From: Acetobacter orientalis
GTDB lineage: Bacteria > Pseudomonadota > Alphaproteobacteria > Acetobacterales > Acetobacteraceae
NCBI RefSeq assembly: GCF_000963965.1
Contig: NZ_BAMX01000013.1
Span: 1-64,000 of the forward strand
Direction of reading: 5' to 3'
DNA: 64,000 nucleotides
Part shown: positions 1 through 9,475 of the stretch, piece after piece
How the letters are laid out: each line of letters opens with the position of its first letter
How positions within the stretch are numbered: the first letter of the stretch is position 1
Notes under the pieces: generated by a model
Databases searched by the model: none
What the model was told of the DNA's origin: nothing
What the model saw: only the letters and a program-made list of their open reading frames with translations
Made by a program: the position numbers and the translations under genes

Positions 1-2035
<2,035 letters not shown>

Positions 2036-2572
2036 GGGAACGAAAGCCCCTACAGATTTTTGCAAGTATTATGCAACCATAAAAAAAACAGAAATAAAAA
2101 TGAGTTTCTCAAATGATATTACTAAAGAAAACAAATGAGTGCAAAAAATTGATACTATGCAGAATTTAAAGGCGAAATCAAAAATTACTGCACTGGTTTT
2201 AACGTGCAGTTTAGAGCCAGAAGGCGCTGCCTCTTGGCTGGGGCAATGACCTTATTATGTTTGTAAAGCTCTCTATCTTGTTGCAAAAATAAGTATATCA
2301 AATCTGAACTTTCACAACACCTCTTTAGCAGGTTCGAAAAATTTGCACGTGATCGCATTCAGAATAATTTTATACTCGAATAATCAGGTTTACAGATACA
2401 GGTCATTTTACAAAAGCCAAACAAGATAAATAGAGATGATTCCTGGAATATATTTTAAAAATAGCAAATCTGATTTTAGAAGAAATACTTTCCCCATTTT
2501 AGAAAAAGTATTTTTAATTCACCCCAACCCTGCAATGTAATCAAAAACACTACAGGGTTGTGATACTACGCC
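2036..2572. other. AT-rich intergenic region, 537 bases
   Basis: This gap separates the convergent trehalase and histidine phosphatase genes and is far richer in A/T than its neighbours. It holds a short open frame at 2157-2249 that resembles the start of a flavodoxin-like reductase (listed separately). A 34-residue open frame at 2436-2540 resembles nothing I know. An inverted repeat, CAACCCTG at 2525-2532 with CAGGGTTG at 2553-2560 (20-base loop), lies just past the end of the minus-strand gene but lacks a following T-run. Otherwise I see nothing in it. Confidence 0.6.
2157..2249 (+). pseudogene. Possible remnant of a flavodoxin-like NAD(P)H reductase gene
   Basis: An ATG-initiated frame of 30 codons contains the stretch KITALVLTCSLEPEG. 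That resembles the first beta strand and nucleotide-loop entry of NADPH-dependent FMN reductase/flavodoxin-family proteins (typically ...ITALxLTCSLKPSP...). The frame then stops, and no continuation is evident in any frame of the AT-rich sequence that follows. No ribosome-binding site is visible. I read it as the decayed 5' end of a lost gene. The similarity is from memory and short, so a chance open frame remains possible. Confidence 0.35.
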
Positions 2573-3244
2573 TTAAATGCCGGGCAGTTCATTCACAGTA
2601 ACAACACGCCAGCCTTCTTCTAAACGTTCCAGAATAGTTAAAGATAAATTCTGAATTGAAAAATGTAATGCTGTATCAGGGTGAATACGCAGCGCATGAG
2701 AAAGAGCTGCACGAATAGCCCCACCATGGCTAACAGCCACAATATCTTGCCCGGCATGCGCCTGCGCGAGTTTATCTAACGCCTGCCCAACGCGCGCACT
2801 TACATCAATCATGCTTTCGCCTTCTGGGGGGCATTCTGCGGCAGAAACAGGCCAGAAAGGGTGTGCCGCCAAACGCAAATGCTGGGGCAGTTCACCATGG
2901 GGCATACCCTGCCACTGGCCTAGGTCTTGCTCTATCAAGGCGGGCTCCACGGCTAAGGCATGGGGGCCGTAACCAGCATCTTGAATGGCTTGGGCTGTTT
3001 TGCGGGTGCGTGATAGCGGGCTAACAAACCAGCGTGCTTTACGCGGCAGGCGGGCAGCCAGTGCCTCGTACATAGGCCGCTGTGCAATAAGGCTTTCTGG
3101 GCACAAGGGCACATCTAAAGAGCCATACAGGCAAAGCCGTGCGTTTTGTTCAACCAAAGCGTGGCGGATAAGCCAGAACCGCGTTACGCCAGTAGCGAGT
3201 TGTGGGGTATCGAGAAAATTACCCTGATTGGTTTGCTGTGTCAT
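2573..3244 (-). CDS. Histidine phosphatase family protein
   Basis: A 223-residue member of the histidine phosphatase superfamily (phosphoglycerate mutase-like, CobC/GpmB branch), which removes or transfers phosphate through a phospho-histidine. Visible signatures are the catalytic RH pair at residues 27-28 (FWLIRHALVEQN), the conserved Arg in SPLSRTRKTAQ, a Glu in the EQDLGQWQG loop, and the second catalytic His in VSHGGAIRAAL. I chose the ATG at 3244, which lies 16 bases after the stop of the PLP enzyme gene. A longer frame to 3331 would run into that gene and adds residues unlike the family. No signal peptide is seen. The tight spacing makes a two-gene operon with the PLP enzyme, so its substrate may be a phosphorylated product of that enzyme (inference). 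Confidence 0.85.
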   Translation of the reverse strand: MTQQTNQGNFLDTPQLATGVTRFWLIRHALVEQNARLCLYGSLDVPLCPESLIAQRPMYEALAARLPRKARWFVSPLSRTRKTAQAIQDAGYGPHALAVEPALIEQDLGQWQGMPHGELPQHLRLAAHPFWPVSAAECPPEGESMIDVSARVGQALDKLAQAHAGQDIVAVSHGGAIRAALSHALRIHPDTALHFSIQNLSLTILERLEEGWRVVTVNELPGI

Positions 3245-3260
3245 ACTCTGCTTTGTGCGG

Positions 3261-5420
3261 TCAGGACGGGCCAATGGCAAGAGAAGAAAACGTGACAGCA
3301 CCTTGCCCCATACGCCCAAACAACACAGCATTATGCGGGTCTGTGCTCTCTAAAGCCCCAGAAAGAGGCCTGTAAGAGGGTAAAGGGTCTGCTTGTGCAA
3401 TGGCAGGCCAATGCGCCAGAATAAGGCTGATTTTATCAAGTACCTTTTTGGCATCAGCACTTTCACGCACCATGCGCGCTTCAAGCCCCAAGCCATTATG
3501 AGACGGCTCGCCCGAAACAAGCCGTGCCCCAGCCGAAAGGCGTAAAGCTGCGGCCATGCCCTTTAAAGCATGCGGGTGTGGCAGTGCTACAGGCTGCCCT
3601 ACATGGCACAAGAGAGCTGCAAGAGGTTTGTCTGTTGCAGGCACATAAGGGGATAGGTCTGCATTAAGCCATTGATACAGCTTGCGGCATCTTTCAAAAT
3701 CTAAAGGGGTATCTATATCAGCCGCTTCTGGAGCACGTACCATAAGGGAAAGAATAGTTTGCTGCCTGTCCCAGTCCTGCGGTAGCGCTGGGCGTTGCGG
3801 CACAAAAGGGGTTACAAGTTGCAAGTCTGGGTTAAGCAAAATGGCCTGTGTAACAGCGTGTAAAAACTGGTGCAGCCTTTGCTGCACGGCTGGCACGGGC
3901 ACTGCGGCAAAGGCCTCCATTTCGGCGCGGGCAGCAGCCCACCTAAGCAGTAAGCCGTGGTTATACCCTGCCGCCAAACCACGGCAGGCTGGCGCCTGTG
4001 GCCATTCGCTTTGGTGCGCATAAGCCTGTAAGCCCGATGGCAATACCGTATACTCTAGGCGTTGCCGCCAACTTTGGGGCAACAATAAAGCCCCGCAAAA
4101 TGGCGGCCCAGTATAAAATTTTGAGCCAGTAACCATAACAGCCCATTGTTTAGCCAAATAAGCCTGCACCCGCTCTGGCATAAGCCGAGCTTGGCAGACA
4201 TCTACCACAATATCCAACTGCTCTGGGTATATTTGCGCTAAATGCTCAATGGCCTGCATATCTGGCGCAAGTAAGCCCGTTTTAGAAAGATCAAGCACAT
4301 GCAATAAAACATGCTGCCCTTTTTCTATGGCTTCCGCCACCATCACCTGGCAGGCCTGCACAACACTTGAAGCAGGGAGAACGCCCCCTTCTTTATTGCG
4401 TAGGGGCAGCACAAGACAGACTGATTTTTCTTTAAAACCGTCTATTAATTTACCTTTTTCTACCTGCACACCACAGGCAGTTTCTTGTGCAAAGTGGCAC
4501 CCTTGTGCAGCAAGCGGTATACCGCTACCCGTTTCATCTGGGGCGGTAAGAATTGTTGTAACCGGCCTATTTTTAAGACCAGAAAGAGCGAGTGTAAATA
4601 AAGCACTATCCGTACCAGAGGGAGAAAGAATAACACCTTGGTATGCACTAAGACCAAAAAAGTCTGCTAAAAATTTCCTTGTTTCATCAGCTGTTTTTGT
4701 AAGAAAATTATCAGATTTTTCTTCTATAATGGCTTTCATAAAAGCAAGGCGCATATGCTCGCCCGCAGCAAACCCCCGCTCAGATAAAGATGACGCTGTA
4801 GATGATGCAAACGTAACAGCCCATGGCCGAGGACGATGAGAACACCCGTAATGATTAAGGCCTGTTGTAGCATCAATATTCAGGCGGCCATCGCCCCCTT
4901 CTGCCATTAACGCTTCAACTGGCCCGATAGAGGGCCACACCGTGGCAAGCCACGCCAAAAAATGTGACCATTCAGGCCCAGATAGCGGCAACGTTGTTTC
5001 TGGCGCGTTACACAACGGTAAGAGTTGGGCAAGACTTTGCGCCAAAATGTGCTGTGAAGGAGGGTGCTGCGCTGCGTAAGCCTTACCCCATGTAACAGGG
5101 CAAGGCGCTTGCCCGTCATGATCTAGCAACCAAAAACGCGCGGCATTACGGGCAGAGACAACTAAAATTTTTACTGTTTCTAAAGGTGTATTTTTTAAAT
5201 CTTGGAGCAGAAACGCTAACTCAAGCGCATGGCGGACATAAAACGCAGCCTGCGCGTTCTCACCTAAACAGAGTGGTCCAAAAATAATATGCCCATCACG
5301 CTGCACCTCAAACGGTAACGTAAGTTTTTCGTTAAAAGAGAAATAACAATATCCAGCCAGAACCTTGACCTCTGGAGCATGAAGACGTTGTGATAACGCT
5401 TTCAGTTTTTGGGTTTTCAC
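3261..5420 (-). CDS. PLP-dependent enzyme, fold type I, unrecognised family (719 aa)
   Basis: A large protein with the layout of a fold-type-I PLP enzyme (aminotransferase, decarboxylase or cysteine lyase type). The segment SPSGTDSA (about residues 263-270) fits the phosphate-binding loop. VVDVCQAR (about 405) carries the Asp that contacts the pyridine nitrogen. VTGSKFYTGPPF (about 434) supplies the likely Schiff-base lysine. About 170 residues precede this domain and match nothing I know; the region after it looks like the usual small domain. The start is GTG, chosen because a good Shine-Dalgarno, AGGAAG, stands eight bases upstream. It is the first gene of a two-gene unit with a histidine phosphatase and is divergent from rmlB. 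Substrate and reaction cannot be read from the sequence. A class-V aminotransferase or a group-II-decarboxylase relative are both possible. Confidence 0.7.
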   Translation of the reverse strand: MKTQKLKALSQRLHAPEVKVLAGYCYFSFNEKLTLPFEVQRDGHIIFGPLCLGENAQAAFYVRHALELAFLLQDLKNTPLETVKILVVSARNAARFWLLDHDGQAPCPVTWGKAYAAQHPPSQHILAQSLAQLLPLCNAPETTLPLSGPEWSHFLAWLATVWPSIGPVEALMAEGGDGRLNIDATTGLNHYGCSHRPRPWAVTFASSTASSLSERGFAAGEHMRLAFMKAIIEEKSDNFLTKTADETRKFLADFFGLSAYQGVILSPSGTDSALFTLALSGLKNRPVTTILTAPDETGSGIPLAAQGCHFAQETACGVQVEKGKLIDGFKEKSVCLVLPLRNKEGGVLPASSVVQACQVMVAEAIEKGQHVLLHVLDLSKTGLLAPDMQAIEHLAQIYPEQLDIVVDVCQARLMPERVQAYLAKQWAVMVTGSKFYTGPPFCGALLLPQSWRQRLEYTVLPSGLQAYAHQSEWPQAPACRGLAAGYNHGLLLRWAAARAEMEAFAAVPVPAVQQRLHQFLHAVTQAILLNPDLQLVTPFVPQRPALPQDWDRQQTILSLMVRAPEAADIDTPLDFERCRKLYQWLNADLSPYVPATDKPLAALLCHVGQPVALPHPHALKGMAAALRLSAGARLVSGEPSHNGLGLEARMVRESADAKKVLDKISLILAHWPAIAQADPLPSYRPLSGALESTDPHNAVLFGRMGQGAVTFSSLAIGPS

Positions 5421-5595
5421 GGTTCTAACTTCCTATTATTTTTTAACGGCTTATTCGTTTTTAAGCGAACAACAAGGCAACGATACAAAATTTATAACTT
5501 TTCATATTTATGCTCGAATTCTGCTATTCGCGCACCCAAACATTTCATAAATTTAACTATCATTCTTTTTGCTCCAAACACAACACGGAGTCTCA
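5421..5595. promoter_or_regulatory. Divergent promoter region, PLP gene / rmlB
   Basis: A 175-base, clearly AT-rich stretch lies between two divergently read operons, so it should carry promoters for both. It contains the AGGAAG ribosome site of the minus-strand gene near its left edge and the ACGGAG site of rmlB near its right edge. I could not assign -35/-10 boxes with confidence. Confidence 0.45.
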
Positions 5596-6654
5596 ATGCG
5601 TATTTTATTAACCGGAGGATACGGGTTTATCGGTTCAGCGGTAACCCGTTTTCTTATGCGCAACACGGCACATGTAGTCTTAAATGTTGATTGCATGACT
5701 TACGCTGCCTCACCCGAAACTGTGGAAGATGCCAGCTCTAACGAGCGTTACCATTTTACGCAGACCAATATTTTGGAGAGCGCCTCTCTCAACCGCCTGT
5801 TTGAAACCTTCCGGCCCGATGCCGTTATGCACTTGGCCGCAGAAAGCCACGTTGACCGCTCTATTGATGGGCCGGGCGCATTTATTCAAACCAATATTGT
5901 GGGCACCTATACCTTACTGGAAGCCGCACGGAAATACTGGCTAACGCTGGACAGGTCTGACCGCAAGGCGTTTCGTTTCCATCATATTTCTACCGATGAA
6001 GTATTTGGCGCTCTTGCCCCGCAAGACCCACCGTTTACAGAAACCACCCCCTACGACCCACGCAGCCCCTACTCTGCCAGCAAAGCGGCTTCAGACCATC
6101 TTGTGCGCGCATGGTACCATACTTACGGCCTACCAACCTTTGTGACCAATACCACAAATAATTATGGGCCATGGCATTTCCCTGAAAAACTCATTCCCCT
6201 TATCACTCTTAACGCCATTGAGGGCCAAAAACTGCCTGTTTATGGCCAAGGCACCAACGTACGTGACTGGCTATTTGTAGAAGACCACGCACGCGCCTTG
6301 GTGAAAGCAGTTGAATGCGGTGTGCCGGGGCAGACCTATGCCATTGGCGCCCGCCAACCCCGCACCAATTTAGAGGTTGTGCAGGCCATCTGCCATGTGC
6401 TGGACGAGCTCGCCCCCAACGCAGCAGGCCCACATGAGCGGCTTATTGACTTTGTAACAGACCGACCCGGGCATGATTTCCGGTATGAAATTGACCCAAG
6501 CCATGCTGAGCAAGCTCTTGGCTGGAAAGCTGACTACACTTTTGAAACTGGCATACGCCACACAGTGCAATGGTATTTGCAAAATAAAAGCTGGTGGCAG
6601 GCTATACGCGCTAACCGCTATACTGGCCACCGTATGGGAGCTGCCGCAGAATGA
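5596..6654 (+). CDS. rmlB: dTDP-glucose 4,6-dehydratase
   Basis: Converts dTDP-glucose to dTDP-4-keto-6-deoxyglucose, the second step of dTDP-L-rhamnose synthesis in the cytoplasm. It is a 352-residue extended short-chain dehydrogenase. The NAD-binding [12 protein letters not shown] is at the N-terminus, HISTDEVFG carries the catalytic Thr-Asp-Glu, and [10 protein letters not shown] carries the Tyr-x3-Lys. I placed the start at the ATG at 5596 because MRILLTGG is the normal N-terminus and ACGGAG precedes it; a frame from 5569 is longer but has no support. It is the first gene of rmlBACD, and its stop overlaps the rmlA start by four bases (ATGA), which implies translational coupling. The order B-A-C-D matches the polABCD genes reported for pellicle polysaccharide in Acetobacter. 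Confidence 0.95.
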   Translation: MRILLTGGYGFIGSAVTRFLMRNTAHVVLNVDCMTYAASPETVEDASSNERYHFTQTNILESASLNRLFETFRPDAVMHLAAESHVDRSIDGPGAFIQTNIVGTYTLLEAARKYWLTLDRSDRKAFRFHHISTDEVFGALAPQDPPFTETTPYDPRSPYSASKAASDHLVRAWYHTYGLPTFVTNTTNNYGPWHFPEKLIPLITLNAIEGQKLPVYGQGTNVRDWLFVEDHARALVKAVECGVPGQTYAIGARQPRTNLEVVQAICHVLDELAPNAAGPHERLIDFVTDRPGHDFRYEIDPSHAEQALGWKADYTFETGIRHTVQWYLQNKSWWQAIRANRYTGHRMGAAAE

Positions 6655-7544
6655 CCCAACCCTCTAGCACCCCCATGAAAGGTATTTTGCTTGCTGGTGG
6701 CTCTGGCACCCGCCTATACCCCATGACATTAGCCGCCAGCAAACAACTGCTGCCGGTTTATGACAAACCAATGGTATATTACCCGCTTTCTACCTTAATG
6801 CTGGCGGGTATTCGTGATATTATGATTATCAGCACGCCACTTGATTTACCCCAGTTTCAGCGCCTTTTGGGCGATGGTTCGCAATTTGGTGTGAATTTTG
6901 AATACCGCGTGCAGGAAAAACCTGAGGGTATTCCACAAGCATTTTTGATTGCAGAAGACTGGTTGCAAAATGCCCCTTGTGCACTCGCTTTGGGTGATAA
7001 TCTGATTTTTGCTGACCATTTAAGCACCTCTCTTCAACTGGCGGCGCAACGTACAACAGGAGCAACGCTTTTTGCCTATCAGGTCAGAGACCCTGAGCGC
7101 TACGGTGTGGTAAGCTTTGACAAAACCGGGCGTGCTTTGAGCATTGTTGAAAAACCAGCAATGCCTGCATCAAATTGGGCCGTAACGGGGTTATATTTTT
7201 ACGATAACAGAGTGCTGGACTTTGCAAAACGAGTGCGCCCCTCTGCCCGTGGTGAGTTAGAAATTACAGACCTGAACCGTTTTTATCTTGAAGATGGTAG
7301 CCTACATGTTGACCGCTTAGGGCGTGGCTGCGCATGGCTTGATGCCGGACTCCCTGATAGCCTGATGGAGGCTGGACAGTTTGTAAACACCATTCAGGCC
7401 CGACAAGGTATGCTGGTTGGGTCTCCGGCTGAGGTCGCTTTTAGAATGGGGTATATTACCCCCGCCCAGCTCAGAACCCATGCACAACGTATGGGCAAAA
7501 CAGAACTGGGGCGCGTGCTCACATTAATTGCTGATTCTGCATAA
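6651..7544 (+). CDS. rmlA: Glucose-1-phosphate thymidylyltransferase
   Basis: Makes dTDP-glucose from dTTP and glucose 1-phosphate, the committing step of dTDP-rhamnose synthesis. The 297-residue length is normal for the family. The nucleotidyltransferase signature [16 protein letters not shown] lies directly after a short N-terminal extension and is followed by [16 protein letters not shown]. The start ATG overlaps the rmlB stop (ATGA). A second in-frame ATG at 6675 would give the more usual N-terminus MKGILLAGG, so the exact start is open. The enzyme is usually feedback-inhibited by dTDP-rhamnose (family knowledge, not visible here). Confidence 0.95.
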   Translation: MTQPSSTPMKGILLAGGSGTRLYPMTLAASKQLLPVYDKPMVYYPLSTLMLAGIRDIMIISTPLDLPQFQRLLGDGSQFGVNFEYRVQEKPEGIPQAFLIAEDWLQNAPCALALGDNLIFADHLSTSLQLAAQRTTGATLFAYQVRDPERYGVVSFDKTGRALSIVEKPAMPASNWAVTGLYFYDNRVLDFAKRVRPSARGELEITDLNRFYLEDGSLHVDRLGRGCAWLDAGLPDSLMEAGQFVNTIQARQGMLVGSPAEVAFRMGYITPAQLRTHAQRMGKTELGRVLTLIADSA

Positions 7545-7606
7545 TTTTGTTTAATAGCAACACAACCTCTCTTGTCGCCCCGTCTATTATTCAGGAGTTT
7601 TTTACC

Positions 7607-8164
7607 ATGAAGGTTCAACGCCTTGCTGTTCCTGAGGTCATTCTTGTGACCCCACCACGTTTTGAAGATAGTCGGGGGTTCTTTTCAGAAACGTATAATG
7701 CTGAGCGCATGCACGATGCAGGCATTACTCTCCCTTTTGTGCAAGACAACCAAAGCCTTTCGCGCCAGAAGGGGGTAGTCCGTGGGCTACACTGCCAGTT
7801 AGCCCCCTACGCCCAAGGCAAACTGATACGCTGCACCAAAGGTGCTATCTGGGACGTAGCAGTCGATGCCCGCACAGGCTCACCCACTTATGGCAAATGG
7901 GTTGCAGCCGAATTGTCTGAAGATAACTGGTCTCAACTCTGGATTCCACCGGGCTTCTTGCACGGTTTTTGCACCCTGACCGATAACGCAGAGGTGCAGT
8001 ATAAATGCACAGCCCTTTACAACAAAGCCTCTGAGCGAGCCGTAATCTGGAACAGTAAAGACCTGAATATTGCGTGGCCCATTAAAGAAGAGGCCGCCAT
8101 ACTCTCTGAAAAAGACCTGATTGCCGGTGAATTTTCTGATGCTAAAGGCTGGTTTCATGTCTAA
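7607..8164 (+). CDS. rmlC: dTDP-4-dehydrorhamnose 3,5-epimerase
   Basis: Epimerises dTDP-4-keto-6-deoxyglucose at C3 and C5. It is a 185-residue cupin-fold protein with the catalytic His in VVRGLHCQL, the Lys of KLIRCTKGAIWDVAVD, and the substrate-loop WIPPGFLHGF. I placed the start at the ATG at 7607, nine bases after a CAGGAG ribosome site; the open frame extends to 7547 but those codons are not family-like. It follows rmlA after a 62-base gap, the only real gap in the operon. It overlaps rmlD by eight bases. Confidence 0.95.
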   Translation: MKVQRLAVPEVILVTPPRFEDSRGFFSETYNAERMHDAGITLPFVQDNQSLSRQKGVVRGLHCQLAPYAQGKLIRCTKGAIWDVAVDARTGSPTYGKWVAAELSEDNWSQLWIPPGFLHGFCTLTDNAEVQYKCTALYNKASERAVIWNSKDLNIAWPIKEEAAILSEKDLIAGEFSDAKGWFHV

Positions 8165-9083
8165 AACTCAGCACCTGCCCGCCGCCATTTTAGCACCCAA
8201 CGGTGGCCCTATTCTAGTTACAGGGCAGCATGGGCAACTGGCCACAGCATTACGCGCACTAGGTGGCCCGCGCATTCAGTGCATTGGCCGCCCAGAGCTG
8301 GATTTTGACGCACCAGACACACTGCAAAAAACGTTTGATGCCATAAAGCCCAGCGCTATTATTAATGCCGCAGCCTGGACGGCGGTTGATTTGGCCGAGA
8401 GCGAAGAGGCTGCCGCCACACGCGCAAACGCCACAGGCCCCGCAGAACTGGCACGGCTTTGCGCCGCAGCCGACATACCATTTCTGCACGTTTCAACCGA
8501 TTACGTCTTTGCGGGAGATAAAGGGGCACCCTACGTAGAGACAGACCCGATCTCTCCCCAAACGGTCTATGGGCGTAGCAAAGCAATGGGGGAGGCTCTA
8601 ACACTGGCAGCCAACCCTAAAACGCTTATTTTTCGGACAGCATGGGTTTACTCAGCCCACGGTAAGAATTTTGTACGCACCATGCTTAATGCCGGTGCCA
8701 AAAACCCAGCTCTTAAAGTGGTGGGCGACCAGAAAGGTAACCCCACCAGCGCAGATGACCTGGCACGGGCCTTGCTGGAAGTTTTAGCCTACATTGAAAA
8801 CAATGGGTGGCAGGACGCGTTTGCTGGTATTTACCACGCCTGCGGCACAGGAGAGACAACCTGGCACGGGCTTGCGGTCGCAACCCTGCAAGAAGCGACC
8901 CACCATGGGCAAGCCATGCCAGACATTACCGCCATTGCCACGCAAGATTGGCCAACCCCAGCCAAACGCCCGGCTGATTCGCGCATGGATACGAGCAAGT
9001 TAGCCCGAACTTTTGGTGTCACCCTCCCGCACTGGGGTGACAGCGTGAAACGCACTGTGCGCGACATTTTTAACCAGCGGTAA
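8157..9083 (+). CDS. rmlD: dTDP-4-dehydrorhamnose reductase
   Basis: The last step of dTDP-L-rhamnose synthesis, NAD(P)H-dependent reduction of the 4-keto group. It has 308 residues. The Rossmann motif VTGQHGQLATAL follows an unusually long N-terminus of about 18 residues; STDYVFAG and YGRSKAMGE carry the active-site Tyr-Lys. The start ATG at 8157 lies inside the end of rmlC, so the two are coupled. The operon ends here. No rhamnosyltransferase gene (polE in the Acetobacter pol cluster) follows; ftsK comes next. Confidence 0.95.
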   Translation: MSKTQHLPAAILAPNGGPILVTGQHGQLATALRALGGPRIQCIGRPELDFDAPDTLQKTFDAIKPSAIINAAAWTAVDLAESEEAAATRANATGPAELARLCAAADIPFLHVSTDYVFAGDKGAPYVETDPISPQTVYGRSKAMGEALTLAANPKTLIFRTAWVYSAHGKNFVRTMLNAGAKNPALKVVGDQKGNPTSADDLARALLEVLAYIENNGWQDAFAGIYHACGTGETTWHGLAVATLQEATHHGQAMPDITAIATQDWPTPAKRPADSRMDTSKLARTFGVTLPHWGDSVKRTVRDIFNQR

Positions 9084-9475
9084 GCTGGAACCCTCCGTCT
9101 TTTTGTTACACATTCCCCCGCAAAGGGGGCTTTCACAACGGCGCTTACACATATTGCTGTAGGGGGGAGTGCGCACGAGTCTCACTGGCGCCTATACCCA
9201 AGCGGCTCTCTTGCAGGCAACGTACATAGCGCCGCCCATAACATTTTCAGTACCGCTACACGGACGCTAAACGCATTTTGCCTGCAGTTTTAATGGCATA
9301 AACCCAAAAAAATGCGACATTGCCAAAACTCTGCCGTACAAACCTTCTTTATAACGCGGGTTCGCGGTAGATTGGTGTGCTCTTCTCAACACCTTTTTGT
9401 TGCAATTGCCCGACAAGAGCAGCGCCCTTATACGGCGCCTGCTTTTTTGGCCCACTGGAGTCAGGACACAGACCT
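9084..9475. other. Intergenic region between rmlD and ftsK
   Basis: About 390 bases with no convincing gene. A small GC hairpin, CCCCC-GCAAA-GGGGG at 9115-9129 followed by CTTT, may be a weak terminator for the rml operon. Near the right end AGGA at 9463-9466 precedes the TTG chosen as the ftsK start. I see no remnant of a glycosyltransferase. The ftsK promoter should lie here but I cannot point to its boxes. Confidence 0.5.

Noticed and set aside
2525-2560. Inverted repeat near the end of the histidine phosphatase gene as a terminator
   Set aside because: The 20-base loop and missing T-run make it a poor intrinsic terminator.
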